This document shows positions 1-7,539 of a stretch of 64,000 nucleotides of DNA, in pieces (the stretch's first letter is position 1; each line of letters starts with the position of its first letter). The notes under the pieces were generated by a model. That model saw only the letters and a list, made by a program, of their open reading frames with translations, did not search any database and was not told the origin of the DNA. The DNA lies in contig DASPIR010000029.1 in the NCBI GenBank assembly GCA_035628995.1, positions 1-64,000 on the forward strand, in the 5' to 3' direction. Both the position numbers and the translations under genes were made by a program. The stretch comes from Clostridia bacterium. GTDB taxonomy: Bacteria; Bacillota; Clostridia; Lutisporales; Lutisporaceae.

Positions 1-222
1 TTGAGAGTTGAAATCTAAGCATTTTATGGGGATTTAAAGGCATTTAAGAAGATTATGTATCTTAAATGCCTTTGGGCTATTGCATAATTTGTAGTACATT
101 TGTATATTTATTCTAGGCTACGCATTTTTCAGCGGTTTCCCAGGTACAGCAGTTAAGAACTTATTTACTATAATTAACCTAATATGTTCTTTTGTTCTGT
201 ATCTGGCACCTACTCTGCACAG
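1..222. other. Non-coding stretch with 13-bp perfect inverted repeat
   Basis: No gene is visible here. The only structure is a perfect 13-bp inverted repeat with arms at 36-48 (AAAGGCATTTAAG) and 61-73, separated by 12 bases. It lies downstream of the DUF4173 gene stop and could act as a transcription terminator for it, but neither strand has a good run of T after the stem, so that role is only an inference. Confidence 0.5.
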
Positions 223-1824
223 CTAGTTATGCACTGCAAACTCCGAAGTCTTTTGACGGACAAGCATGTTCTGCAAACTGTCCTGCGAGTGCCCCAATGC
301 CTTTAAGCTCTCTTGCTGTTGATCACATATATAGGCTTTAAGCTCCGCTTTTAGTTCCTCGTCGACCGTCTGTGCATAAACTTTTAATGCAGGGTCAACT
401 CCTGCCGGGCCTGATTGATATAATATCTGTACATCAAAGCTGTCCAGTGTTCCCGAAAGATAACGGTCCCCATTGTAGCGGGCAACAAAGCCGTCCGGAT
501 TAAGCAAACAAAGTGTGCAGAGCATCATAGCGCCTACAAAAGCCGAAAGCCGAACAATTGAGAATTGCCATTTCTGTAATGCAATCACACCGCCGCAAAC
601 AACAGCGAGAAAAACCATGAACAAGCATGGCAGCAGTCGGCGGATGGAAAGCCCATATGCCCCGATATACAGTGCCATTTTGCTGAATGCGGTAGCGATA
701 AGTACTAAAGTCAGTATAGAAAGCAGACAATTGAGTATTCTCAAAATGTAATTTTCTCTCTGAGGCTTTTTGCAAAAAAGATTTGCTAATGTCAATAAGG
801 ATAGATTGATAGCCGCAATTTGGCACAGCTCAAAAAATCCGCTGCGGGCATATTCGGAATAAATCTGCCATCCCTCCGGTCTCTGTCCAAGGAATGCCGA
901 GAAAAAATAGGGCAGCTGGCTGCATATGAATACTAAATATAGACAGCACATTAAACCGAGTACAATATAAACAGTAGCCGATGCGAGTAACCGCAAGGAT
1001 TCGACCGCATGCTGAGTGCCCTCCTTTTTGAATGTCCGGCAGCCTCTGCTGTGGGCGCAGCCTGCCACAAGCCCAAATAGATAAGCTGCGATTGGAACCG
1101 CAAGAATACCGTGAAGTATAAGATCCTCAAACTGATTTTGCACCCATTGGTAGTATTCATAGATTCCCTTTGCGATTCTGGAGAAACCTCCGCTGTCCGC
1201 TCGCATCAGTAATGGTAAAACCATACCTGCGACCAATAACGCAAGCAGTAGGCCGAGTGCAATGGACAAAATCTGCCTTCCCGCGTTTCTTTTTATATAT
1301 TGGGGTGAAGAAAGACTTTTATACTGGCAGCCGAAGTTTTTAAACGGAATAATAAACATGCCGTTAATGCCGTCCAGGAAAAGCCAATTACTGGTACTGC
1401 CCAGTATTAGCCGGTCTGTGGCGCACATTACAAAATAAACGGCTGCGCAGAACAAAAACAAACTGCGCCATGGCTCTAAACCATTGTTTGCATAAAGAGA
1501 ATAGCTGATTCCGGTCAGTACAACCGCTGTAAGCCAAAAGTATCCTGAACGCGGAATGCTTACCCCTTTTTTTATAAGATATATAGTAACTGCAAAGCAA
1601 TAGCTAATGGTGAACACCGTAACACCCCAACCCTGCCATGAAAACATTACCCACCGGGCGAAGAAGAACCCCAGGACAAAGGTAAAAAGCGCAAGAATGC
1701 TGTCCTTCCGGTCCGCTTCAAAGGGTTCTTTGAGCTTAAAACCCATGGGTGCTTCCACTACAGCAGCCTGAGATGTGTCATCAGTAAATGGTGCTTTGCT
1801 ATCACTGGAAAAATGCCCGTTCAT
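223..1824 (-). CDS. DUF4173 family multi-pass membrane protein
   Basis: A 533-residue protein with a hydrophilic N-terminus of about 40 residues, followed by many hydrophobic segments from about residue 43 to 440 and a hydrophilic C-terminal tail of about 90 residues. The composition and context match the DUF4173 membrane family, whose function is unknown. The ATG start has AAGGAGG 8 bases upstream. It is the last gene of a three-gene set: the DUF2975 protein gene, the Cro-type regulator (24 bp upstream) and this gene. DUF4173, DUF2975 and a small HTH protein are frequently neighbours in Firmicutes, which supports one functional unit. Family assignment rests on recognition and context rather than a catalytic motif. 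Confidence 0.7.
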   Translation of the reverse strand: MNGHFSSDSKAPFTDDTSQAAVVEAPMGFKLKEPFEADRKDSILALFTFVLGFFFARWVMFSWQGWGVTVFTISYCFAVTIYLIKKGVSIPRSGYFWLTAVVLTGISYSLYANNGLEPWRSLFLFCAAVYFVMCATDRLILGSTSNWLFLDGINGMFIIPFKNFGCQYKSLSSPQYIKRNAGRQILSIALGLLLALLVAGMVLPLLMRADSGGFSRIAKGIYEYYQWVQNQFEDLILHGILAVPIAAYLFGLVAGCAHSRGCRTFKKEGTQHAVESLRLLASATVYIVLGLMCCLYLVFICSQLPYFFSAFLGQRPEGWQIYSEYARSGFFELCQIAAINLSLLTLANLFCKKPQRENYILRILNCLLSILTLVLIATAFSKMALYIGAYGLSIRRLLPCLFMVFLAVVCGGVIALQKWQFSIVRLSAFVGAMMLCTLCLLNPDGFVARYNGDRYLSGTLDSFDVQILYQSGPAGVDPALKVYAQTVDEELKAELKAYICDQQQESLKALGHSQDSLQNMLVRQKTSEFAVHN

Positions 1825-1848
1825 ATGCCCTGCCTCCTTATTTTAGTC

Positions 1849-2052
1849 TTATTCATTGAATTCCAGAATGTCACCGGGCTGGCATTCAAGCGCCTTACAG
1901 ATTGCCTCCAATGTGGAGAAACGTATTGCTTTAGCCTTTCCGGTTTTAAGTATGGAGAGATTCGCCTGACTGATACCGATTTTTTCAGACAGTTCGCCAG
2001 ACGACATCTTTCTCTTTGCCATCATCACATCCAAATTCACTACAATTGGCAT
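1849..2052 (-). CDS. Small Cro/CI (XRE) family HTH regulator, YozG-like
   Basis: A 67-residue protein that is essentially one helix-turn-helix domain. The segment SSGELSEKIGISQANLSILK gives the two HTH helices and LEAICKALECQPGDILEF is the typical C-terminal helix and strand. I chose the ATG at 2052 because a GGGGG ribosome binding site lies just upstream, immediately after the DUF2975 stop codon; an upstream in-frame start would overlap that gene. It probably controls its own operon with the DUF2975 and DUF4173 membrane proteins. Such stand-alone HTH proteins next to DUF2975 are common in Firmicutes, but the signal sensed is unknown. Confidence 0.85.
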   Translation of the reverse strand: MPIVVNLDVMMAKRKMSSGELSEKIGISQANLSILKTGKAKAIRFSTLEAICKALECQPGDILEFNE

Positions 2053-2068
2053 GTCGTTTCTGCCCCCT

Positions 2069-2518
2069 TTATACCGTGAATTCCGTCTCATTTTTTAGTT
2101 CCACTGCTTGAGCAATAACATTTTTGACAACCCGCACAATCAGCCCCATGAATGCAGCAGCTACCGCCACAAATATCCAAGGGAAATAATATGGTATTGA
2201 AACAAAGCAGATAATTGCTCCTGCAAAACAGCTCCAGGAAATCCGTCTTAAATACTCCACATTCTCTGTAATAAATACCTGCTCAATCTCAATGTGATGG
2301 AGTAAACGGTAAAGGCAGAAAAGCAGTACCGCTGCCGGAACACTTCCTGAATAAATGGTTGATAGGAAGAAAGCTTCCGTCCCAACTAAATCAGCCCGTG
2401 AAAAATCTAGAAACCGCCGCACAAGCCATGGTGCTGATAAAGCGGTGCCGATTAACATAACCGTGAAAATTAGAACGCAAAATTTACTAAGACTAATTGA
2501 TTTCTTGCCATTCCACAT
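2069..2518 (-). CDS. DUF2975 family small membrane protein
   Basis: A 149-residue protein with about four membrane-spanning segments, near residues 10-30, 45-65, 95-112 and 114-135, and a short charged cytoplasmic end. This pattern and the adjacent HTH gene fit DUF2975. The ATG at 2518 is preferred over an in-frame TTG 15 bases upstream because the GGAGG motif lies 8 bases before the ATG and overlaps the TTG. It is the first gene of the operon and has a near-consensus promoter 50-75 bases upstream. Function unknown; a membrane partner of the small regulator is a plausible inference. Confidence 0.75.
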   Translation of the reverse strand: MWNGKKSISLSKFCVLIFTVMLIGTALSAPWLVRRFLDFSRADLVGTEAFFLSTIYSGSVPAAVLLFCLYRLLHHIEIEQVFITENVEYLRRISWSCFAGAIICFVSIPYYFPWIFVAVAAAFMGLIVRVVKNVIAQAVELKNETEFTV

Positions 2519-2566
2519 AAAATCATCCTCCAAAATATTATGGGAAATTCCCTTTCATTGGTTGTA

Positions 2567-2595
2567 GTATAGCATATGCTTTGTTGATATACAAT
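2567..2595 (-). promoter_or_regulatory. Sigma-A type promoter of the DUF2975 operon
   Basis: On the minus strand TTGTAT (2590-2595) and TATACT (2567-2572) are separated by exactly 17 bases. This is a good housekeeping promoter about 50 bases upstream of the DUF2975 start. The IS30 element lies only about 45 bp upstream of the -35 box, so the insertion replaced whatever lay further upstream. Confidence 0.6.
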
Positions 2596-2654
2596 ATTAT
2601 ATTATTGTTTTTCGATATATTTTTTATGTTTTATTAAATTTTTAATTAAGGTAA

Positions 2655-2678
2655 CTCAATTGAAAGGCGAGATGCCAC
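2655..2678 (+). repeat. Left terminal inverted repeat of the IS30 element
   Basis: The core AATTGAAAGGCGAGATGC at 2658-2675 matches the right end (4399-4423, other strand) apart from two adjacent bases within this core, and the match continues past it to AC with one further mismatch. The inner part CGAGATGCCAC recurs in the adjacent tandem array. Confidence 0.7.
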
Positions 2679-2803
2679 TTTGTAAACTGAAATGCAATGT
2701 TTGTAATCGACAACTGAATATTTGTAAACGAAACGCCACTTTTGTAACCGAGATGCCAGTTTTGTAAATGAAACGCCACTTTTGTAACCCAAATGCAGTT
2801 TGA
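2668..2803 (+). repeat. Tandem ~20-bp degenerate repeats at the IS30 left end
   Basis: About six and a half units of 19-21 bp follow each other. Examples are CGAGATGCCACTTTGTAAA (2668-2686), CGAAACGCCACTTTTGTAAC (2729-2748) and TGAAACGCCACTTTTGTAAC (2769-2788). The unit contains the core of the terminal inverted repeat (CGAGATGCCAC), so these are probably extra transposase-binding sites. One further unit lies near the right end at about 4324-4344. There are no unique spacers, so this is not a CRISPR array. Confidence 0.7.
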
Positions 2804-2939
2804 TTTTATACATTTTCTGATGTATGATAATAGAAAACTGCATGCCAAACGGAGGTCGACTCCCTCTCGATGTTTTTGTAATCGGAGAATCCACCCCTGA
2901 TAGATTTTCTAGATGGGCTGTTGGCGGCATGGCTTCATA

Positions 2940-4238
2940 TTATTTTTTGAGAAGAGCTGGTTTTAACACAATGTCACTGGAGGCAACCGGTGAACATTCA
3001 AGTTTCTGCAAGATCTCTTCTCCATGATAAAAGCTGAACGTTTCGTATGGGCTATGATTGTTCAGCTTTTTTCTTTTGTAAGAGTTGATATGGTTCATCA
3101 TGAGATTGATATCTTCCTGTGTCAGTTCATTAAAGCCGGTTCCTTTTGGAAGTATCCTGCGAATCAATTCATGATTAACCTCAATAGAACCTTTCTGATA
3201 AGGACTGCCGGCATCACAATAGAATACTCTTGTATGCATTCCCCTGTAGTTCCCGGTACCGTACTCTATTGCTTTTGGATTCGAGAATTCGCTTCCGTTA
3301 TCGGTCAAGATTATCGGGAACAGCCTTTTAAAGGCTTCGCATCCAAGTCGATCAAATAGCATTTCAAAGATATCCGTTACTGATTTCGAAGTATTGGCAT
3401 CCCGGAGATATGCCAGCATGAAGCTGCTGTCTACGAAATGGATGGTAAGAAGGCATTTTCCGCCTTTGCTGCCAATGACAGAATCCATTTGAACAACAGC
3501 TGTGTCAGGATTTTTATCCAGAAATGTATTGAACTCCTGATAATTACGTCCGATGCGGCATCCTTTGTCCACTTTGAATTCCGGCTTTTTGTAGCGTTCA
3601 CGGAATTTCACTTTTCTTGGAAGATCAATGTTGCGTATTTCCAGAAGGCAGGCATCTATGTAGTTATAAATGGTTTTCTCACTGCACATCAGTTCATCTT
3701 CATGGGTAACATATATCTGATGTATTGACTGACCATTCCGTACCAACGGACTAATAATAGCGTTAAGTCTTGCTATTTCTTCTTCGGAAATACATAGACC
3801 ACTACGGGATTCCGAAATCATCTCATGTGCTTTGATATGGGCATGCTCTGCATCATAAATGTTTTTGAGAAGAGTACACTTTCCGATGGTTTCACAGCCA
3901 TTGCAGACATAGGGTACACGGTATCTGGCAGTACAGATCTCCTCAACATAATCTGAACAGTTATCATTACAATAAGGACATATTTTACAATACTGTGTTG
4001 CGGATCGCTTACATTCATTTCCACAGATATCCTTCTTCCTACATGTAAAGCGGTTCTTACATGCATTATACGGATACCCTGGATACCCTGTGGCAACTTC
4101 AGAATAATGATTCTGAAGTTCTCTTGAGATAGTGGTTGGATTCTTATCCAGCCTGCGGCTGATTTCTTTAAAAGAAAGACATTCTTTCAGGAACTTCTGT
4201 AATTCAAGCCTTTCTTCATAAGTAAAAAATTTAGACAT
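2940..4238 (-). CDS. IS30-family transposase (DDE)
   Basis: A 432-residue transposase. It begins with a helix-turn-helix (about residues 6-42, with LSFKEISRRLDKNPTTISRE typical of IS30). A cysteine-rich stretch (about residues 60-121, with many CxxC-like pairs) may bind zinc. The integrase-like catalytic core follows. The DDE residues are visible as D252 (QMDSVIG), D313 (LTDNGSEF) and E353 (KGSIEVNHELIR). The ATG start has GGAGG 4 bases upstream. The length is slightly above the usual 320-400 because of the cysteine-rich insert. No frameshift is seen, so the enzyme is probably functional. Confidence 0.92.
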   Translation of the reverse strand: MSKFFTYEERLELQKFLKECLSFKEISRRLDKNPTTISRELQNHYSEVATGYPGYPYNACKNRFTCRKKDICGNECKRSATQYCKICPYCNDNCSDYVEEICTARYRVPYVCNGCETIGKCTLLKNIYDAEHAHIKAHEMISESRSGLCISEEEIARLNAIISPLVRNGQSIHQIYVTHEDELMCSEKTIYNYIDACLLEIRNIDLPRKVKFRERYKKPEFKVDKGCRIGRNYQEFNTFLDKNPDTAVVQMDSVIGSKGGKCLLTIHFVDSSFMLAYLRDANTSKSVTDIFEMLFDRLGCEAFKRLFPIILTDNGSEFSNPKAIEYGTGNYRGMHTRVFYCDAGSPYQKGSIEVNHELIRRILPKGTGFNELTQEDINLMMNHINSYKRKKLNNHSPYETFSFYHGEEILQKLECSPVASSDIVLKPALLKK

Positions 4239-4398
4239 ATATCCTCCGTTTTTGCCGCCAACATTTCTAGGATATATGATTTTAGAACATAGGAAAATAA
4301 AAAGACTGGCTTATCACCAATCTTTTTGTAAGCCGGGATGCAACCTCCCGGCCATAAATATATATCACATTAAAATCACTTAATTTTAATCGATGAGG

Positions 4399-4423
4399 GT
4401 TGCATCTCGATTTTCAATTAAGG
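4399..4423 (-). repeat. Right terminal inverted repeat of the IS30 element
   Basis: Reads inward on the minus strand as AATTGAAAATCGAGATGC followed by AAC, matching the left end. Just inside it, 4332-4352 forms a perfect 7-bp GCCGGGA/TCCCGGC hairpin. Confidence 0.65.
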
Positions 4424-4437
4424 TTTAATTAAGGTAA

Positions 4438-4746
4438 GATTTGTGATTTTTCTCAAGCATATACTTTGCTATTTATACTTACAGCTCGTGCGAAATGTAA
4501 TTCTTATGAGACAAAAAGACATAAGTGTCAGACACGACTGATAGACGGTTAATATAGCTCCATTATTCTATATGTGTCAAGCTGTCGTGTCCGGCACCAT
4601 ATTCTGAGCAAGCCGTATTACATTGAAGTCTTTGCCACTACTGAATATTAATGGTAATATTATATTTGAATGAGTATGCCTGAAGTCCAAGTGCTCTGAA
4701 ATACCAAAACCAAAATAGAACTTGAGACCGTGGAAATGTGGGGTAA
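4438..4746. other. Intergenic region upstream of the AraC-type gene
   Basis: No gene is supported here. It holds the REP-like inverted repeat at 4525-4597 and, presumably, the promoter of the AraC-type regulator. I see no convincing -35/-10 pair. Confidence 0.4.
4525..4597. repeat. REP-like imperfect inverted repeat (GTGTC.GACACGAC type)
   Basis: The arms GTGTCAGACACGAC (4525-4538) and GTCGTGTCCGGCAC (4584-4597) pair at 12 of 14 positions with a 45-base loop. The left arm itself is a small palindrome (GTGTC AGACAC). Similar GTGTC/GACAC motifs are known from REP-type palindromes mobilised by Y1 (IS200-like) transposases. None of those is encoded nearby, so this would be a non-autonomous copy. 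Confidence 0.5.
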
Positions 4747-5589
4747 ATGATGTATCAGGACAGATTCAGAATTGATGATTATGAAAAATGGCGAAAAGTG
4801 GATTTCAAGTATCCTATGATATTTAAGCCATGTCGTATACTTGAGCCGTATGTCAGCTACTACTGGCTTTCGATTTTTACCGGTACAGAAAATGAGGCAC
4901 AGCGGCTGAAGCCAAAAACTGTTACCTTGATCCCTGATGGCGGCTCCAGCATTATCTTTGATATCAATTATAAGCAGAACTGGCACCATGAGAGTATCTG
5001 GGGAGTCATGGACAAACCGATGGTGGTATACAACCAGCATAGTATAAGCAAAGGAGAGACTATGACCTTTGGGGTGGATTTCAAGCCCATTGGGTTGTAC
5101 CGCTTCCTGAATATACCTATGTGGGAGTTCACCAATAATTCACCGGAGCTTAATTCAGTTTCTTATTCCACTTTCCATCAGCTTGCAGAAAGTATGGTAA
5201 ATGCCGAATCCATAGGAGAGCAGATTCATACAGTTGAATCATTCCTGATTAAGCAGCTCAATAAAGTAAAAAGTTCTCAATCCCCGGTTATGGAGGCTTT
5301 ATATACCATATGTGAAACCTCTGGAAGTATAAGGGTAAGTGAACTTGCAAGCAGGCTTTTTATCAGCGAGAGAAGCCTGCGCCGCCTGTTCCGTGATTGT
5401 GTTGGGATCTCTCCCAAAACTCTATGCAGGATAACAAGGCTGCAAAGTGTGATGAAGAATTGTATGGGAGATAAACAGCTGAACTTTCTTATGGCTGCGT
5501 ATGATAACGGGTATTTTGACCAATCCCATTTTATAAAGGATTTTAGGGAATTTTGCGGCTATACTCCCGGCCAATATAAAAAGCTATGA
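4747..5589 (+). CDS. AraC family transcriptional regulator
   Basis: A 280-residue protein. The C-terminal 100 residues form the double helix-turn-helix of AraC proteins: IRVSELASRLFISERSLRRL is the first HTH and DQSHFIKDFREFCGYTPGQY the conserved end of the second. The N-terminal half (about residues 1-170) resembles the DUF6597-type sensor domain found in AraC proteins with no known ligand. Two adjacent ATG codons (4747 and 4750) are possible starts; GGGG lies directly upstream. It is followed in the same direction by a flavin reductase 74 bp later, which it may regulate. Confidence 0.88.
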   Translation: MMYQDRFRIDDYEKWRKVDFKYPMIFKPCRILEPYVSYYWLSIFTGTENEAQRLKPKTVTLIPDGGSSIIFDINYKQNWHHESIWGVMDKPMVVYNQHSISKGETMTFGVDFKPIGLYRFLNIPMWEFTNNSPELNSVSYSTFHQLAESMVNAESIGEQIHTVESFLIKQLNKVKSSQSPVMEALYTICETSGSIRVSELASRLFISERSLRRLFRDCVGISPKTLCRITRLQSVMKNCMGDKQLNFLMAAYDNGYFDQSHFIKDFREFCGYTPGQYKKL

Positions 5590-5663
5590 TGTCCGATTTT
5601 TACAATAAATCAAAGCATTTATTGTTTAAGATATAGTTAAATTAAGCTTAGGGAGGGGTTCAA

Positions 5664-6326
5664 ATGAAAATGGAACTACCGGTTCAGGCACCGGATTGGA
5701 TTAAAGAATCGTGGGAAGGCCAGTTCGAAGTTTTTCCCTGGTACTATTTCGCCATTGATCTGCCTTCGCCGATTTTTATTGTCACTACTCTCAAAGAAAA
5801 CGGACTGGCGAATGCACAGCTAAGTACATGGGGTATGATTGCAGGGTCAGGAAATGAGCCAAAATTCATACTTATGGTGCATAACTATACCGAGACCAGA
5901 AAACTGATTGAGAAAACCGGTGAATTTGTTATTAATTTTCCGGACATAAGCCTGAAGGACAAATTCAGGAACACTATCAGCCGATTTGATAATGATACCG
6001 ATGAGATACTGGCATCCGGATTACAGCATGATGCATCCGCAAAAGTCAAGCCTCTACGTGTTAAGGAGTGTTTTGCACATTTTGAGTGCAAGCTGGATTG
6101 GATACAGGATATAGAAAAAGTAACAAAATCCACATCCCTTGTACAGGGCAGTATAGTACATGCTGCCATAGAAGAAAATGTACTGTCTGACGATTTGAAG
6201 ACAACCTGCGAGAACAGGAAATGGGTATTTAGTGTCCATGAGATGGTGAATCCCAAAACGGGCAACCATGACAGCGGCTTCTTAGCTAAACTGGACATGA
6301 ATTCAGGGATAAAAATTGATGTATAA
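5664..6326 (+). CDS. Flavin reductase family (FMN-binding split-barrel) protein
   Basis: A 220-residue protein of the flavin reductase-like split-barrel family. The N-terminal region FAIDLPSPIFIVTTLKENGL and the following NAQLSTWGMIAG are the usual flavin-binding strand and loop, and FVINFPDISLKDKF fits the conserved NFP segment. The start is preceded by AGGGAGGGG. These proteins reduce flavins with NAD(P)H or carry tightly bound FMN in small redox reactions; the substrate here cannot be told. The gene follows the AraC regulator and ends in a strong terminator, so the pair looks like an isolated plus-strand unit. Confidence 0.85.
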   Translation: MKMELPVQAPDWIKESWEGQFEVFPWYYFAIDLPSPIFIVTTLKENGLANAQLSTWGMIAGSGNEPKFILMVHNYTETRKLIEKTGEFVINFPDISLKDKFRNTISRFDNDTDEILASGLQHDASAKVKPLRVKECFAHFECKLDWIQDIEKVTKSTSLVQGSIVHAAIEENVLSDDLKTTCENRKWVFSVHEMVNPKTGNHDSGFLAKLDMNSGIKIDV

Positions 6327-6333
6327 AAAACAT

Positions 6334-6370
6334 AAATCCTGTGATTATGCACAATCACAGGATTTTCTAT
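6334..6370 (+). terminator. Intrinsic terminator after flavin reductase gene
   Basis: A 13-bp perfect stem, AAATCCTGTGATT (6334-6346) with AATCACAGGATTT (6353-6365), followed by a short T-rich tail. It separates the plus-strand unit from the converging tmRNA gene. Confidence 0.8.
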
Positions 6371-6387
6371 TTAATTCAAATTATTTT

Positions 6388-6734
6388 TGGTGGAGGCGAG
6401 GGGAATCGAACCCCTGTCCGAAAGTATCTTGGTCACAGCTTCTCCGAGCGCAGTCAGTGATTTAAAATTCCCTCTACCGTACGCCCGCTGACAGGCTTAC
6501 AGTGTTAGTAGCTTCATAATGCGTCAGTTACCTCAAAGCTTTGGTAGTGACGGACCCCGCTAAATGACGCCCAATCCTAAAGTGCGGGAACTAAAGGTTG
6601 AACGAGCAGCCTTAGGCTGCTAACGCGTAATCGTTGTTAGCGTTTAAATTAATTTTCCAGCTTTTTATGGTGCCGCTGGGACCACCGCTCGCTTCCATGG
6701 CCTCAACTACCCCCGTCGAAACCTTTACGCCCCC
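6388..6734 (-). ncRNA. ssrA: tmRNA (transfer-messenger RNA)
   Basis: The RNA starts with GGGGGCGUAAAGG and ends with the T-arm GGGGUUCGAUUCCCCUC and CGCCUCC plus ACCA, so the tRNA-like acceptor stem closes (seven pairs including one G-U). The internal reading frame at 6612-6641 encodes the tag ANNDYALAA followed by UAA, which has the LAA end that directs proteolysis. It rescues stalled ribosomes together with SmpB, whose gene lies 134 bp upstream on the same strand and may share its transcript. Confidence 0.96.
6612..6641 (-). CDS. tmRNA tag peptide reading frame (ANNDYALAA)
   Basis: Within ssrA, the codons GCU AAC AAC GAU UAC GCG UUA GCA GCC UAA follow the upstream A/U-rich determinant. They give a nine-residue degradation tag ending in ALAA as in other Firmicutes. 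The choice of GCU as the resume codon is by analogy. Confidence 0.8.
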   Translation of the reverse strand, partial: ANNDYALAA

Positions 6735-6787
6735 GTAAATAATTGCCTAATGGGTATTCCTACTGGGTCCTGCCACGTGGCTCGTGC

Positions 6788-6868
6788 AAAGTCTTATGTT
6801 TGTTCTTCGAAGCCTATGCTGGCGAACATTGTTCGCCCCTACTCCTCGAAACCCCGAAACCTCGCAAC
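6788..6868 (-). repeat. Octad-periodic GC-rich repeat with GGCGAACA palindrome
   Basis: In the ssrA-smpB spacer the minus strand reads GGTTGCGA, GGTTTCGG, GGTTTCGA in tandem. These are followed by GGAGTAGG and a perfect 8-bp palindrome, GGCGAACA and TGTTCGCC around one base (about 6819-6835). The unit resembles the heptad repeats at 30.5 and 32.3 kb. No protein can be supported here. Confidence 0.55.
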
Positions 6869-7333
6869 CTAGTATTCTTTCCCTCTAAATTGCCTTTCCA
6901 CTTCTCTTTTGGCATCGCGTTCTATGATGTCCTGGCGCTTGTCATGAAGTTCTTTGCCTTTTGCTATGGCAAGCTGAACCTTTACCAAGCTGCCTTTAAG
7001 ATAAATCGAAAGTGGTATAAGAGTGTAGCCTTTTTGCTGAACATAGCCTATGAGTTTGTTTATCTCATACTTATGCAAAAGCAGTCTTCTTGTCCTCATA
7101 GGGTCCTTGTTGAATATATTGCCCTGCTCGTATGGACTTATGTGCATGTTGTAAACAAAGACCTGACCTTTGTCTACTATTGCATAGCTATCCTTAAGGT
7201 TGACACTGCCCTTTCTTATGGATTTCACTTCTGTGCCGGAAAGTTCTATTCCAGCTTCGTAAGCATCCTCAATAAAGTATTCGTGTCTTGCTTTTTTATT
7301 TTGTGCAACTGTCTTTGTGCTGCTATTTGCCAT
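6869..7333 (-). CDS. smpB: SsrA-binding protein SmpB
   Basis: A 154-residue protein that binds tmRNA and delivers it to stalled ribosomes. The signature [20 protein letters not shown] and [17 protein letters not shown] near the N-terminus, and the basic C-terminal tail ([20 protein letters not shown]), are characteristic of SmpB. I chose the ATG at 7333 because GGAG lies 9 bases upstream; an earlier TTG would sit on the ribosome binding site. It has a consensus promoter of its own and is followed by ssrA, the usual clostridial arrangement. Confidence 0.96.
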   Translation of the reverse strand: MANSSTKTVAQNKKARHEYFIEDAYEAGIELSGTEVKSIRKGSVNLKDSYAIVDKGQVFVYNMHISPYEQGNIFNKDPMRTRRLLLHKYEINKLIGYVQQKGYTLIPLSIYLKGSLVKVQLAIAKGKELHDKRQDIIERDAKREVERQFRGKEY

Positions 7334-7410
7334 ACTATCCAACTCCGCAATATATTCTACAGTATTCCGGCATGTATCAATTTCCCAGCCGGATTTGAAC
7401 GTGTATATAT

Positions 7411-7438
7411 ATTATATCATCCTTCAAATCAGTGTCAA
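7411..7438 (-). promoter_or_regulatory. Consensus sigma-A promoter of smpB-ssrA
   Basis: On the minus strand TTGACA (7433-7438) and TATAAT (7411-7416) are both perfect consensus boxes with a 16-base spacer, about 80 bases upstream of the smpB start. A perfect promoter fits the high constant need for tmRNA. Confidence 0.8.
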
Positions 7439-7489
7439 CTTATATAGTATAATGAAATGCAAATGTAATATCAATGGTATATAAAGTAT

Positions 7490-7531
7490 AAAGATTGCAG
7501 AAGTGCAGTACGTATATCTCCTGCAATCTTT
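7490..7531 (-). terminator. Hairpin downstream of rnr
   Basis: AAAGATTGCAG and CTGCAATCTTT (7490-7500, 7521-7531) pair perfectly over 11 bp with a 20-base loop, just after the rnr stop. The downstream T run is broken (TTTATACTTT), so termination may be partial. Confidence 0.5.
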
Positions 7532-7539
7532 TCACCTTC

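Larger units (their letters stand above)
2641..4437 (-). mobile_element. IS30-family insertion sequence with flanking direct repeat
   Basis: The element carries one complete transposase gene. Its ends are inverted: left end 2655-2678 and right end 4399-4423 share AATTGAAA..CGAGATGC.AC when read inward. Outside them, a perfect 14-bp direct repeat (TTTAATTAAGGTAA) occurs at 2641-2654 and 4424-4437; I include it in these coordinates as the likely target duplication. The left end also carries a tandem array of sequences resembling the terminal repeat. Fourteen base pairs is long for the IS30 family, where 2-3 bp is usual, so part of it could instead belong to the element. The intact gene and ends suggest a recent insertion. 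Confidence 0.8.

Noticed and set aside
2668-2803. Regularly spaced short repeats resembling a CRISPR array
   Set aside because: The units follow each other directly without unique spacers, share the IS30 terminal-repeat core and lie inside the IS; there are no cas genes.
2824-3027. Small plus-strand frame at the left end of the IS
   Set aside because: It overlaps the transposase gene antisense, has no ribosome binding site and no recognisable product.
6743-7447. Open frame of 234 codons on the plus strand
   Set aside because: It is antisense to smpB and starts at the ssrA/smpB spacer; the real genes on the other strand explain it.
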